In this document: positions 49,023 to 58,865 of the stretch, one piece after another | Layout of the letters: each line of letters begins with the position of its first letter | How positions within the stretch are numbered: position 1 is the stretch's first letter | NCBI GenBank assembly: GCA_002279065.1 | Contig: NCKB01000001.1 | Span: forward strand, 124,001-188,000 | DNA from: Lysobacterales bacterium 15-68-25 | Lineage (GTDB): Bacteria > Pseudomonadota > Gammaproteobacteria > Xanthomonadales > Rhodanobacteraceae | Direction: 5' to 3' | Length of the DNA stretch: 64,000 bases | The notes under the pieces: generated by a model | What the model saw: the letters and a program-made list of their open reading frames with translations, nothing else | What the model was told of the DNA's origin: nothing | Database searches by the model: none | Translations under genes and position numbers: made by a program

Positions 49023-49383
49023 GAACGTACTCCAGTCGATGGGAGGAGCCGCGGGGCCACCATGAATCCCCCGGCGCGACACTGCGGGCGCCCCTCGGGC
49101 CCGGACAGTGGCAACCGCGGGAGTATAGACGAAGGCCCGCCCAAGTTTCAGCGCATCCGCGTGGCGGTGGCTGCCGGCGCGCGGTATCTTGCTGCTGCTG
49201 CAGCGCGGCGCGGAGCTTGCTCCGCGAACCCTTCACCCTGCCATCGGTCATACCCCGACCATGTCAACCGGCAGTGTCCGGTCTCGTTGCAGTGCACCTA
49301 TCCTTTTCCACGCCATTACAAGGCAGGGCGCGCTCCTCGCGCGCAGGGCCCCCAGCCTCGCCGTCTGAACCCGGGAGTTTCAC
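49023..49383. other. Divergent promoter region of cytochrome c and RND pump genes
   Basis: 361 bases without a credible gene. A CTGCTGCTGCTGCAG run sits at about 49189-49203, and an imperfect inverted repeat AACCGG-CAGTGTCCGGT at about 49266-49282. No clear TetR-, LysR- or MarR-type regulator gene is adjacent. I see no strong sigma-70 pair. Confidence 0.4.
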
Positions 49384-50634
49384 ATGTCGCGTTTTTGGAA
49401 GATCGCGCTGATCGTCGTTGCCGTGCTCGTGGTGGGTGCGGTCGGTCTCCGCCTCATGCACAAGCCGGGCGCTGCCGGCCCCGGCCAGGCCAAGGCACCC
49501 GCCGGGCAGGCGGGTGGACCGGGCGAGGGCAAGTCCGAGCCGGTGCCGGTGACGGTCGAGCCGGTGGCCGTGCAGAACGTGCCGGTCTATCTGACCGCGC
49601 TGGGCACGGTCCAGGCGCTCAACACGGTCACCGTCAGCCCGCAGGTCGGCGGCCTGCTGATGAAGCTCAACTTCACCGAGGGCCAGGAAGTGCACAAGGG
49701 CGAGGTGCTGGCGGAAATCGATCCGCGTTCGCTCCAGGCCGCCTACGACCAGGCCGTTGCGCGCAAGGGCCAGGATGCCGCCCAGCTGGCCACCGCGCGC
49801 AGCAACCTGGCGCGCAGCCAGGACCTGGTCAAGCAGGGCTACATCTCCAAGCAGGACATGGACACCCTGCGCAACACCGTCAGCCAGTACGAGGCGGCGG
49901 TGGCTGCCGATGAAGCCAGCATCAACGACGCGAAGGTGCAGCTGGGCTACACCAAGGTGATCGCGCCGATCACCGGCCTGGCCGGCATCCGTGGGGTGGA
50001 CCCGGGCAACATCGTCACGACCAGCTCGAGCATCGTGACGCTGACCGAGGTGCATCCGATCAACGTGATCTTTCCGCTGCCGGAGCAGAACGTGGAGCTG
50101 GTGCGCAGCGCCCAGGGACGCGGCCAGCCGCTGGAAGTGGCGGCGCTGGACAGTGCCGGCAGCAAGGTCATCGCCGGCAAGGGTGTGCTGAAGGTGATCA
50201 ACAACCAGATCGACACCAGCACCGGCACCTTCAACCTGAAAGCCGAGTTCCCCAACGACGAGAACAACCTGTTCCCGGGCCAGTTCGTCAACGTGCGGCT
50301 GAAGGTGAACACCGTGCAGGGTGGTCTGGTGATCCCGTCGCAGGCGGTGCAGCGCGGTCCGGACGGCGACTACGTGTACCTGCTGCAGCCGGACAGCACG
50401 GTGAAGATGCAGCCGGTGACCACCGGCCAGGAAGTGGGCGATACCCACGTGATGGTCACCCAGGGCCTGAAGGCCGGCGAGCAGGTGGTCACCGAGGGCC
50501 AGTTCCGCCTCAAGCCGGGCAGCAAGGTCAAGGCGCTCAAGCCAGGCGAGGTGCCCGCTGCGCCGACCGAGGAAGAGCTGAAGAAGGCGGCACAGGGTTC
50601 GAAGGCAGGCGGTCGCCGCGGTCGCGGCGGCTGA
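49384..50634 (+). CDS. RND efflux periplasmic adaptor (MdtA-like)
   Basis: A 416-aa membrane-fusion protein linking inner-membrane RND pumps to an outer-membrane channel. It starts with a single membrane helix (about 6-22), followed by beta-barrel/lipoyl/hairpin order: TALGTVQALNTVTVSPQVGG (lipoyl first half), an alpha-hairpin (about 120-185, QAAYDQAVARKGQDAAQLA), the second lipoyl half KVIAPITGLAGIRGVDPG and the membrane-proximal domain ending in a Lys/Gly/Arg-rich tail (GGRRGRGG). MdtA of the MdtABC system is the nearest type. It is the first gene of a run with two RND pumps. Confidence 0.9.
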   Translation: MSRFWKIALIVVAVLVVGAVGLRLMHKPGAAGPGQAKAPAGQAGGPGEGKSEPVPVTVEPVAVQNVPVYLTALGTVQALNTVTVSPQVGGLLMKLNFTEGQEVHKGEVLAEIDPRSLQAAYDQAVARKGQDAAQLATARSNLARSQDLVKQGYISKQDMDTLRNTVSQYEAAVAADEASINDAKVQLGYTKVIAPITGLAGIRGVDPGNIVTTSSSIVTLTEVHPINVIFPLPEQNVELVRSAQGRGQPLEVAALDSAGSKVIAGKGVLKVINNQIDTSTGTFNLKAEFPNDENNLFPGQFVNVRLKVNTVQGGLVIPSQAVQRGPDGDYVYLLQPDSTVKMQPVTTGQEVGDTHVMVTQGLKAGEQVVTEGQFRLKPGSKVKALKPGEVPAAPTEEELKKAAQGSKAGGRRGRGG

Positions 50635-50722
50635 CGACGATCGATCGCCGGGGCCGGCGGAGCCGGCTCCGGCGCGCGGGTGCCAGACGCCCGTGCATCC
50701 ACTGACGGCAGACCAGGACACC

Positions 50723-53700
50723 ATGGGATTCTCATCGCTCTTCATCCGACGCCCGATCGCCACCTCGCTGCTGATGGTGGCGGTGCTGCTGCTGGGCGTG
50801 CTCGGCTACCGCCAGCTGCCGGTGTCGGCGCTGCCTGAAATCGACGCGCCCAGCCTGGTCGTCACCACCCAGTATCCCGGCGCCAGCGCCGCCACCATGG
50901 CGGCCCTGGTCACCACCCCGCTGGAGCGCCAGTTCGGCCAGATCTCCGGCCTGTCGATGATGAGTTCGGACTCCTCCGCCGGCCTGTCGACGATCGTGCT
51001 GCAGTTCAACATGGACCGCGACATCGACATCGCGGCACAGGACGTGCAGGCCGCGATCAGCACCTCCAAGGGCACGCTGCCGAACAACCTGCCGTATCCG
51101 CCGGTCTACAACCGCGTGAACCCGGCCGATGCGCCGATCCTCACCCTGATGCTCACCTCCGACAGCCGCCAGCTGCGCGAGGTGAACGACCTGGCCGACT
51201 CGATCATCGCCCAGAAGCTCTCGCAGGTGCAGGGCGTGGGCCTGGTGTCGATCGCCGGCAACGTCCGTCCAGCGGTGCGCGTGCAGGTGAACCCGGCGCA
51301 GCTGTCCAACCTCGGCCTGACCATGGAGGACGTGCGCAGCGCGCTCAGCCAGGCCAACGTAAACGCGCCCAAGGGCACGCTGAACGGCAAGACGCAGAGC
51401 TACTCGATCGGCACCAACGACCAGCTGGTCGACGCGCAGCAGTACAAGAACACCATCATCAGCTACCGCAACGGCGCGCCGGTGCGCCTGGCCGACGTGG
51501 CCAAGGTGGTCGACGGCGTGGAGAACGACCAGCTCGCCGCCTGGGCCAACGGCAAGCCGGCGGTGCTGCTGGACATTCGCCGCCAGCCGGGCGCCAACAT
51601 CGTCAAGACGGTGGAGCAGATCCGCGCCACGCTGCCCTCGCTGAAGGCGGTGCTGCCGGCCGACGTGCACCTGGACGTGTTCGCCGACCGCACCATCACC
51701 ATCCGCGCCTCGGTGCACGACGTGCAGTTCACCCTGATCCTCACCATCTTCCTGGTGGTGGCGGTGATCTTCGTGTTCCTGCGGCGCCTGTGGGCGACGG
51801 TGATCCCGTCGGTGGCGGTGCCGCTGTCGCTGATGGGCACGTTCGGCGTGATGGCCTTCACCGGCATGTCGCTGGACAACCTCTCGTTGATGGCCCTGAC
51901 CGTGGCCACCGGCTTCGTGGTCGACGATGCGATCGTGATGATCGAGAACATCGTGCGCTACATCGAGCAGGGCAAGAGCGGCAAGGAGGCAGCCGAGATC
52001 GGCGCGAAGGAGATCGGCTTCACCGTGCTGTCGCTGACGGTGTCGCTGATCGCGGTGTTCCTGCCGCTGCTGCTGATGCCCGGCGTCACCGGCCGCCTGT
52101 TCCACGAGTTCGCCTGGGTGCTGACCATCGCGGTGGCGATCTCCATGCTGGTGTCGCTGACGCTGACGCCGATGATGTGCGCCTACCTGCTCAAGCCCGA
52201 CCAGCTGCCGATGGGCGACGAGCACCATGCCGCGCATGCCGGCACCGGCAAGCGGGACCTGTGGTCGCGCACCGTGCGCCTGTACGAGAACACGCTGGAC
52301 TGGGTGCTCGGGCACCAGCGCCTGACCATCCTGGTGGCGACCGTCACCATCGTCATCACCGTGCTGCTGTACATCGCCATTCCCAAGGGCCTGCTGCCCG
52401 AGCAGGACACCGGCCTGGTCACCGGCGTCGTGCAGGCCGACGAGAACATCGCGTTCCCGCAGATGGAAGCCCGCACCAAGGCGGTCGCCGACGCACTGCG
52501 CAAGAACCCGGCGGTGAGCGGCGTGGCCGCGTTCATCGGCGCCGGCTCGATCAACCCCACGCTCAACCAGGGCCAGCTGTCGATCGTGCTGAAGGATCGC
52601 TCCGAGCGCGACGGCCTCAACAAGGTGCTGCCCAGCCTGCAGGCGGCCGTGGCCAACATCCCGGGCGTGGCGCTCTACCTCAAGCCGGTGCAGGACGTCA
52701 CGCTCGACAGTCGCGTCTCGGCCACCGAGTACCAGTACTCGCTGTCCGACGTGAACGCCGGCGAGCTGTCCGGCTACGCCGACAAGCTGACGCAGGCGCT
52801 GCGCAAGCTGCCCGAACTGGCGGACGTGGACAACAACCTGGCCGACTCGGGCAACGCGCTCAAGCTCACCATCGACCGCGACAAGGCCAGTCGCATGGGC
52901 GTCCCGGTGCAGACCATCGACGACACGCTGTACGACGCGTTCGGCCAGCGGCAGATCTCGACCATCTTCACCCAGCTCAACCAGTACCGCGTGGTGCTGG
53001 AGGTGGCGCCGCAGTTCCGCAACACCGACGACCTGCTCAACAAGCTCACCGTGCGCGGCAACGGCAACGGCGCGCTGACCGGCTCCAATGCCACCAGCTT
53101 CGGCCAGCTCACTTCGAGCAACTCGGCCACGCCGTCGGGTATCGGCAACACCGGCAACGTCGGCTTCCAGGTCGGCGCCGGCGGCACCATCCCGATCTCC
53201 TCGCTGGCGACCGCCGAGTACACCAGCGCGCCGCTGGTGGTCAGCCACCAGCAGCAGCTGCCGGCGGTCACCATCTCGTTCAACCTGGCGCCGGGCTATT
53301 CGCTGTCGCAGGCGGTCGATGCGATCAACCAGGCGGTCAAGCAGCAGAACCTGCCGCCGCAGGTCCGCGGCGAGTTCGTCGGCAAGGCGGCGGAGTTCTC
53401 TTCCTCGCTGGGCGACGAGGTGCTGCTGCTGCTCGCCTCGGTGATCGTGATCTACATCGTGCTGGGCGTGCTGTACGAGAGCTACATCCACCCGATCACG
53501 ATCATCTCCACGCTGCCGCCGGCGGGTGTGGGCGCGCTGCTGGCGCTGATCCTGTGCGGTTTCAGCCTGTCGGTGGACGGCATCGTCGGCATCGTGCTGC
53601 TGATCGGCATCGTCAAGAAGAACGCGATCATGATGATCGACTTCGCCATCGAGGCGCAGCGCGAGGGGATGTCGCCGCACGACGCGATCCGCCGTGCGTG

Positions 53701-53959
53701 CCTGCTGCGCTTCCGCCCGATCATGATGACCACGGCGGCGGCGATGCTCGGCGCGCTGCCGCTGGCGCTGGGCACCGGCATCGGCTCGGAACTGCGCCAG
53801 CCGCTGGGCGTGTCGATCGTCGGCGGCCTGTTGCTGTCGCAGCTGGTGACCCTGTACACCACGCCGGTGATCTACCTGTACATGGAGCGCTTCTCCGACT
53901 GGCTGAAGCTCCGTCGCGAACAGCGGGAGCTGGCCCGGGCGCGCCAGGGCACGGCCTGA
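50723..53959 (+). CDS. RND multidrug transporter subunit (MdtB-like)
   Basis: A 1078-aa inner-membrane pump with 12 membrane helices and two large periplasmic loops, driven by the proton gradient. Signatures are the opening FSSLFIRRPIATSLLMVAVLL, the helix-4 proton relay VATGFVVDDAIVMIENIVRY and the helix-10 lysine in VKKNAIMMIDFAIEAQREG. It keeps the HAE1-type FxGR/VVDD pattern. In MdtABC, MdtB and MdtC form a heterotrimer; the two paralogues here match that. It follows the adaptor by 88 bases. A terminator-like hairpin at its end suggests the third gene may be expressed less. Substrate range unknown. Confidence 0.9.
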   Translation: MGFSSLFIRRPIATSLLMVAVLLLGVLGYRQLPVSALPEIDAPSLVVTTQYPGASAATMAALVTTPLERQFGQISGLSMMSSDSSAGLSTIVLQFNMDRDIDIAAQDVQAAISTSKGTLPNNLPYPPVYNRVNPADAPILTLMLTSDSRQLREVNDLADSIIAQKLSQVQGVGLVSIAGNVRPAVRVQVNPAQLSNLGLTMEDVRSALSQANVNAPKGTLNGKTQSYSIGTNDQLVDAQQYKNTIISYRNGAPVRLADVAKVVDGVENDQLAAWANGKPAVLLDIRRQPGANIVKTVEQIRATLPSLKAVLPADVHLDVFADRTITIRASVHDVQFTLILTIFLVVAVIFVFLRRLWATVIPSVAVPLSLMGTFGVMAFTGMSLDNLSLMALTVATGFVVDDAIVMIENIVRYIEQGKSGKEAAEIGAKEIGFTVLSLTVSLIAVFLPLLLMPGVTGRLFHEFAWVLTIAVAISMLVSLTLTPMMCAYLLKPDQLPMGDEHHAAHAGTGKRDLWSRTVRLYENTLDWVLGHQRLTILVATVTIVITVLLYIAIPKGLLPEQDTGLVTGVVQADENIAFPQMEARTKAVADALRKNPAVSGVAAFIGAGSINPTLNQGQLSIVLKDRSERDGLNKVLPSLQAAVANIPGVALYLKPVQDVTLDSRVSATEYQYSLSDVNAGELSGYADKLTQALRKLPELADVDNNLADSGNALKLTIDRDKASRMGVPVQTIDDTLYDAFGQRQISTIFTQLNQYRVVLEVAPQFRNTDDLLNKLTVRGNGNGALTGSNATSFGQLTSSNSATPSGIGNTGNVGFQVGAGGTIPISSLATAEYTSAPLVVSHQQQLPAVTISFNLAPGYSLSQAVDAINQAVKQQNLPPQVRGEFVGKAAEFSSSLGDEVLLLLASVIVIYIVLGVLYESYIHPITIISTLPPAGVGALLALILCGFSLSVDGIVGIVLLIGIVKKNAIMMIDFAIEAQREGMSPHDAIRRACLLRFRPIMMTTAAAMLGALPLALGTGIGSELRQPLGVSIVGGLLLSQLVTLYTTPVIYLYMERFSDWLKLRREQRELARARQGTA

Positions 53960-53980
53960 GCCATCTTTCCGGTCCCATCC

Positions 53981-54016
53981 ACGGCGCGTCCCCTGCGGGC
54001 GCGCCGTTTGCTTTTG
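53981..54016 (+). terminator. Terminator-like hairpin between the two RND pump genes
   Basis: ACGGCGCG (53981-53988) and CGCGCCGT (54000-54007) pair over 8 bp with an 11-base loop, followed by TTGCTTTT (54008-54015). It lies 22 bases after the first RND stop codon and could be an attenuating terminator rather than an operon end. Confidence 0.65.
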
Positions 54017-54154
54017 CGGCAGCAGGGTCACGGCAGCCTCCACCGCGCCCTCTCGTGCGTATCAACCGATCTCGCCCCCGTGCGTTAGGGGTGCGATGAT
54101 CCGTCCACGCACTGCGTGCCTTGCTTCCCCTCGCGCAATGGCTCCGACCTCTGC

Positions 54155-57100
54155 ATGAACATTTCCGCCCTTTTCGTGCGCCGTCCGATCGGCACCTCGC
54201 TGCTGGCGATCGGCCTGTTCCTGGTCGGCACGGTCTGCTACAGCCTGCTCGGGGTGTCCGCGCTGCCGACCATCCAGTTTCCGGCGATCTTCGTGCAGAC
54301 CTCCCAGCCCGGTGCGGACGCCGGCACCATGGCCGCCACCGTGGCCGCGCCGCTGGAGCGGCACCTGGGCCAGGTACCCGGCATCGACACGATGCGTTCG
54401 AGCAGCTCGGAAGGGCGCACCTTCGTCTTCATGATCTTCAACGGCAGCCGCAACCTCGATGCGGCCGCGCGCGACGTGCAGCAGGCGATCAATGCCGCCG
54501 CGCCGGATCTACCGCCAGGACTCACCAACGCACCCTCGCTGCAGAAGGCCAATCCCAACGACGACGCGGTGATCATCCTCGCGCTGACCTCGCAGACGCA
54601 GTCGGCCACCGACCTCTACAACATCGCGGACACCTTCCTGATGCCGCGGCTGACCCAGCTCAAGGGCGTTTCCTCGGTGGAGATCGCCGGCGCGGCAACC
54701 CCGGCGGTCCGGGTCGACGTGGACCTGCGCAAGCTCAATGCGATGGGCCTGTCTCCCGACCAGCTCCGCAACGCGCTGAATGCCGCCAACGTCAGTTCGC
54801 CGCTGGGGACACTGAGCAACGGCGTCACCAACCTGCTGGTGACAGCCAACGACGAGCTGCACACCGCCGCCGATTTCGCCGGGCTGGTGGTGGCGGTGAA
54901 GAACGGCACCACCATCCGCCTGCGCGACGTCGCCCGCGTCTACGACGGCCCCGAGGACGCCTACCAGGCCGGTACCTTCGGGCACGAGCCGGCGATCCTG
55001 CTGTACGTCTACAAGAAGCCGGACGCCAACGTGATCGCCACGGTGGATCGCGTGCGCGCGACGCTGCCGGAGCTGCGCAGCTTCCTGCAGCCGGCGACCA
55101 AGCTCACCCCGTATTTCGACGGCACGCCCACCATCCGCGCCTCGCTGCGGGAGGTGCAGGTCACGCTGCTGATCAGCCTGGCGATGGTCGTGCTGACCAT
55201 GGCACTGTTCCTGCGCCGGCTGGCGCCGACGCTGATCGCCGCGGCCGCGGTGCCGCTGTCGCTGGCCGGTGCATCCATCATGATGTACGTGCTCGGCTAC
55301 ACGCTCAACAACCTCACCCTGCTGGCGCTGGTGATCGCCATCGGCTTCGTGGTGGACGACGCGATCGTGGTGATCGAGAACATCATCCGCCACATCGACG
55401 AGGGCGTGCCGCGGCTGGAGGCCGCCCTGCGCGGCGGGCGCGAGATCGGCTTCACCATCGTCTCGATCACCGCCTCGCTGATCGCCGTGTTCATCCCGCT
55501 GCTGTTCGCCAGCGGCATCGTCGGCATGTTCTTCCGCGAGTTCACCATGACGCTGATCTCGGCGATCGCGGTGTCGGCGGTGGTGTCGCTCACCCTCACG
55601 CCGGCGCTGTGCGGCCGCTTCCTGCAGGGCCATGCGGAGGCCGATCACGCCGAACGTCCGCGTCGCTTCGCGCGGCTGGGCCATTGGCTGGACCGCGCCC
55701 ACGAGCGCATGCTCGCGGTCTACGTGCGCGCGCTGAACTTCTCGCTGCGCCACGCGCTGGCGTTCTCGCTCACGCCGCTGCTGCTGATCGTGCTCACCGT
55801 GGTGCTGTTCGGCAAGGTCAAGGCCGGCCTGTTCCCGCCGCAGGACACCGGGCTGATCCACGGCTTCGCCACGTCCGGCGCCACCGTGTCGTTCCAGGAC
55901 ATGGTCAAGCGCCAGCAGCGGCTGGTCGACATGCTGCTGGCCGACCCGGACGTGGCGGTGGTCGGTTCGCGCCTGGGCACCAGCCGTCGCGGCGCCGCCA
56001 GTTCGTTCGACATCCAGCTCAAGACCCGCGCCGAAGGCCGCAAGGACGACACCTTCGCCGTGCTCGACCGGCTCAGCGCCAAGGCCGCCAAGTACCCGGA
56101 CCTCAACCTGCGCCTGCGGCCGATCCAGGACCTTCCCAGCGGCGGCGGCAACAGCAACCAGGGGGCGCAGTACGAGATCTCGCTGCAGGGCGACAACCTC
56201 GACGAGCTGGAGGTGTGGCTGCCGAAGCTGGTGAAGGAGCTGGCGAAGAACAAGCTGTTCCGCGACGTCGGCTCCGACGTGGAGGAGGGCGGCCTGCGCC
56301 AGAACATCGTGGTCGACCGCGACGCCGCCTCGCGGCTGGGTATCTCCATGGCCACCATCGACGGCGCGCTCTACGACGCTTTCGGCCAGCGCCAGGTCTC
56401 CACCATCTATTCGGACGTCAACCAGTACAAGGTGGTGGTCAACGCGCTGCCGAGCCAGACCGCATCACCGGAGGCGCTCGACCGCATCTACGTGCGCTCC
56501 AACACCGGCAAGATGGTGCCGATCACCGCGGTGGCCCGCCAGGAACCGGGGCTGGCGCCGTCGCAGATCAGCCACGTCAACCAGATGACCACCATGGACC
56601 TGAGCTTCAACCTCGCGCCCGGCGCGTCGATGGGCCAGGCGCTGCAGATCATCAACCAGGTGGTGAAGGACATGCGCATGCCCGGCGACATCCGGGTGGG
56701 CCTGGGCGACGACTTCCGCCGCTTCCAGCAGTCGCAGGGCGACATGCTGTGGCTGATGCTGGCGGCCATCGTCACCGTCTACATCGTGCTGGGCATGCTC
56801 TACGAGAGCCTGATCCACCCGGTCACCATCCTCTCCACGTTGCCGGCCGCGGGCGTCGGCGCACTGGCCGCGCTGGTGGTGACCAACACCGAGCTCTCCA
56901 TCGTGGCGATGATCGCGCTGGTGCTGCTGATCGGCATCGTCAAGAAAAACGCGATCATGATGATCGACTTCGCCCTGGTCGCGCAGCGCGAGCACGGCAA
57001 GCCCCCGCTGGAGGCTGCGCGCGAAGCCTGCATCGTGCGCTTCCGCCCGATCATGATGACCTCGATGGTGGCCATCCTCGCCGCCCTGCCGATCGCCATC

Positions 57101-57304
57101 GGCCTGGGCGAAGGCTCCGAGCTGCGCCGCCCGCTGGGCATCGCGATGATCGGCGGCCTGCTGATCTCGCAGACCCTCACCCTGCTCAGCACCCCGGCGC
57201 TGTACGTGATCTTCTCGTGCCTGGCCGAGCGGGTGCGGGTGAGAAGGGAGAAGCGCCGCGAGCGGCGGGCGGCGCGGCGGTTGCGGAAGTTGGCGAACGC
57301 CTGA
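54155..57304 (+). CDS. RND multidrug transporter subunit (MdtC-like)
   Basis: A 1049-aa paralogue of the preceding pump with the same architecture: the opening ALFVRRPIGTSLLAIG, the VIAIGFVVDDAIVVIENIIRH relay (given in part as FVVDDAIVVIENII), and VKKNAIMMIDFALVAQREHG. It should form a heterotrimer with the MdtB-like subunit. The ATG at 54155 is preceded by a weak site; the extra 195 bases upstream hold a hairpin that may reduce transcription into it. No outer-membrane TolC-like gene follows, so a housekeeping channel is probably used. Confidence 0.9.
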   Translation: MNISALFVRRPIGTSLLAIGLFLVGTVCYSLLGVSALPTIQFPAIFVQTSQPGADAGTMAATVAAPLERHLGQVPGIDTMRSSSSEGRTFVFMIFNGSRNLDAAARDVQQAINAAAPDLPPGLTNAPSLQKANPNDDAVIILALTSQTQSATDLYNIADTFLMPRLTQLKGVSSVEIAGAATPAVRVDVDLRKLNAMGLSPDQLRNALNAANVSSPLGTLSNGVTNLLVTANDELHTAADFAGLVVAVKNGTTIRLRDVARVYDGPEDAYQAGTFGHEPAILLYVYKKPDANVIATVDRVRATLPELRSFLQPATKLTPYFDGTPTIRASLREVQVTLLISLAMVVLTMALFLRRLAPTLIAAAAVPLSLAGASIMMYVLGYTLNNLTLLALVIAIGFVVDDAIVVIENIIRHIDEGVPRLEAALRGGREIGFTIVSITASLIAVFIPLLFASGIVGMFFREFTMTLISAIAVSAVVSLTLTPALCGRFLQGHAEADHAERPRRFARLGHWLDRAHERMLAVYVRALNFSLRHALAFSLTPLLLIVLTVVLFGKVKAGLFPPQDTGLIHGFATSGATVSFQDMVKRQQRLVDMLLADPDVAVVGSRLGTSRRGAASSFDIQLKTRAEGRKDDTFAVLDRLSAKAAKYPDLNLRLRPIQDLPSGGGNSNQGAQYEISLQGDNLDELEVWLPKLVKELAKNKLFRDVGSDVEEGGLRQNIVVDRDAASRLGISMATIDGALYDAFGQRQVSTIYSDVNQYKVVVNALPSQTASPEALDRIYVRSNTGKMVPITAVARQEPGLAPSQISHVNQMTTMDLSFNLAPGASMGQALQIINQVVKDMRMPGDIRVGLGDDFRRFQQSQGDMLWLMLAAIVTVYIVLGMLYESLIHPVTILSTLPAAGVGALAALVVTNTELSIVAMIALVLLIGIVKKNAIMMIDFALVAQREHGKPPLEAAREACIVRFRPIMMTSMVAILAALPIAIGLGEGSELRRPLGIAMIGGLLISQTLTLLSTPALYVIFSCLAERVRVRREKRRERRAARRLRKLANA

Positions 57305-57418
57305 GGCCCGTCCTGCCGAGGCCGGCACGACGGCAAGCCGGGCGGCCCGATCGCGGCTTCGTCAGACCGGAGGCCATTTCCGCGCGGCCTGCGCCGCCGG
57401 TCGGCCGCTCGCGATGCG

Positions 57419-58819
57419 TCAGGCCATCAAGGTGGTGGCGGGCGGTGCGTCCCCGCCGGGGCGCGCCGGCATGACGGTCTGTCCGGCGACCGGAGTGGCG
57501 GTGGGCGGTGCCTGCACCTGCACCTCTCGCGCCTCGGCGCTGCTCTGCTCGATGGGGGTGCGCACCGCTTCGGCGGTCGAGACCTCGGCCATCCGCCGGA
57601 TTGGCGTCGTGTCCTCGGCGACGAAGGTGCGCGAGCCGTCATCGCTCAGCGCGACGGCATCGATCCGCGTCAGGCCGTGGGCCTTGGCCACTGGCACCAG
57701 CGCGGCGGCCAGCCGTTCGCTGTGCTCGTCAGAGGGACGTCCCATGTCGGCGTCGATCTTCCGAACCTGTGCGAGTGCCTGCCGGTAGAGCGGGTTGTCT
57801 GGGTTACCGGGGTCGCTCAACAGCAGATTCGTCGGCGCCGCGGATGCCTGCGCCCGGTGCGTCAGCGCCGCATTGAGCGCACCTTGCGTCCGGGGTCCGA
57901 CCTTGCCATCGATGCTGAGGTGGTGGTCGCGCTGGAAGGCCTCGACCGCGAAGCGCGTCTGCGCCCCGAAGTCACCGTCAACCTGCAGGGGCCGACCATC
58001 GCTGCCGGTGTAGCCGAGGCGGTTCAGCCCGGACTGGAGCCCGGCGGTCCGGTGCGCGGCAAGCGCTCCGTCGAGCGCCGCATCGGTGAGTGGGCCCGCC
58101 TTGCCGTCGACGCCGAGCGCATGGTCACGCTGGAACGCCTGCACGGCGTGCAGGGTGTCGGCGCCGAACACTCCGTCGGCGGCTAGCGGAGTCTGCCCTG
58201 TACCCGTGTAGCCGAGCTGACCAAGCTTGCGCTGCAGCTGGGTGACGTCTGCACCGCGACTGCCCTCGCCGAGTAACGCCTCCGTGCCTCCCGGGCCGTC
58301 GCGCGGGATGATGCCCGGACGGATCGTGCCGTTGTTGATGTCGCGGATGTAACGCTCGAACTGCCCGACTTCCAGCTCGACGTGTGCATGGATGGAGCCC
58401 GGGCTGCCGGTCTGGCCCATCTCGCCCAGCGGCTGGCCGTAGCGGATGGGGTCGCCTTCGCCGAACGGTGAGCTGCCGCGGACCATGTGCAGCACCTGGC
58501 CCTCGCGCTGTGCGCCGGGCGTGCCGTAGGGCTTGTCGTAGATCTGCACGGTATTCCAGGCGTCGTGCAGGAAGTGCGCATACCCGGCGACCGGTGCGGG
58601 AATCTCCACCGGGCCGGGGACGTCCTGGGCGAGCACGAAATCCTTCTTCACGAACACCCGGCCGTCGACGCGACGGATTTCCTCCAGCTCTCCGTGCACC
58701 GTGCCGTACTGCCGGTTCGGCTCGCGCCCGGAACTCGGGTGGTGCTTGTGCAGGTCTTCGTAGGAATGGACCGGCAGCATCCGGGAGCCGACGCTTTCGC
58801 TGATGGTGTAACGGGACAT
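57419..58819 (-). CDS. X-type T4SS antibacterial effector: M23-like, two peptidoglycan-binding domains, XVIPCD
   Basis: A 466-aa protein without a signal peptide. Residues about 60-165 match an M23 (lysostaphin-type) endopeptidase: H111, GDPIRYGQPLG and H144-x-H146 are visible, but the usual first H-x3-D motif is not, so the metal site may be unusual. Two PG_binding_1 repeats follow (about 185-255 and 258-325). The C-terminal part, from NPDNPLYRQALAQVRKID through HSERLAAALVPVAK to ALSDDGSRTFVAED, with a Gln-rich tail, is the XVIPCD, the tag recognised by VirD4 in Xanthomonadales T4SSs. It lies last in the T4SS run, 46 bases after a candidate immunity gene, so it should cut peptidoglycan of rival bacteria. 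Confidence 0.88.
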   Translation of the reverse strand: MSRYTISESVGSRMLPVHSYEDLHKHHPSSGREPNRQYGTVHGELEEIRRVDGRVFVKKDFVLAQDVPGPVEIPAPVAGYAHFLHDAWNTVQIYDKPYGTPGAQREGQVLHMVRGSSPFGEGDPIRYGQPLGEMGQTGSPGSIHAHVELEVGQFERYIRDINNGTIRPGIIPRDGPGGTEALLGEGSRGADVTQLQRKLGQLGYTGTGQTPLAADGVFGADTLHAVQAFQRDHALGVDGKAGPLTDAALDGALAAHRTAGLQSGLNRLGYTGSDGRPLQVDGDFGAQTRFAVEAFQRDHHLSIDGKVGPRTQGALNAALTHRAQASAAPTNLLLSDPGNPDNPLYRQALAQVRKIDADMGRPSDEHSERLAAALVPVAKAHGLTRIDAVALSDDGSRTFVAEDTTPIRRMAEVSTAEAVRTPIEQSSAEAREVQVQAPPTATPVAGQTVMPARPGGDAPPATTLMA

Positions 58820-58865
58820 GGGAACCTACCTCCGTGTAGTGATCCGGGGACTCCGTGCAGGACGA

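Noticed and set aside
50732..54043. 1103-codon open frame on the minus strand opposite the first RND gene
   Set aside because: A shadow frame of a GC-rich gene: His/Arg/Gln-rich translation, no domain, while the plus frame is a complete RND pump.
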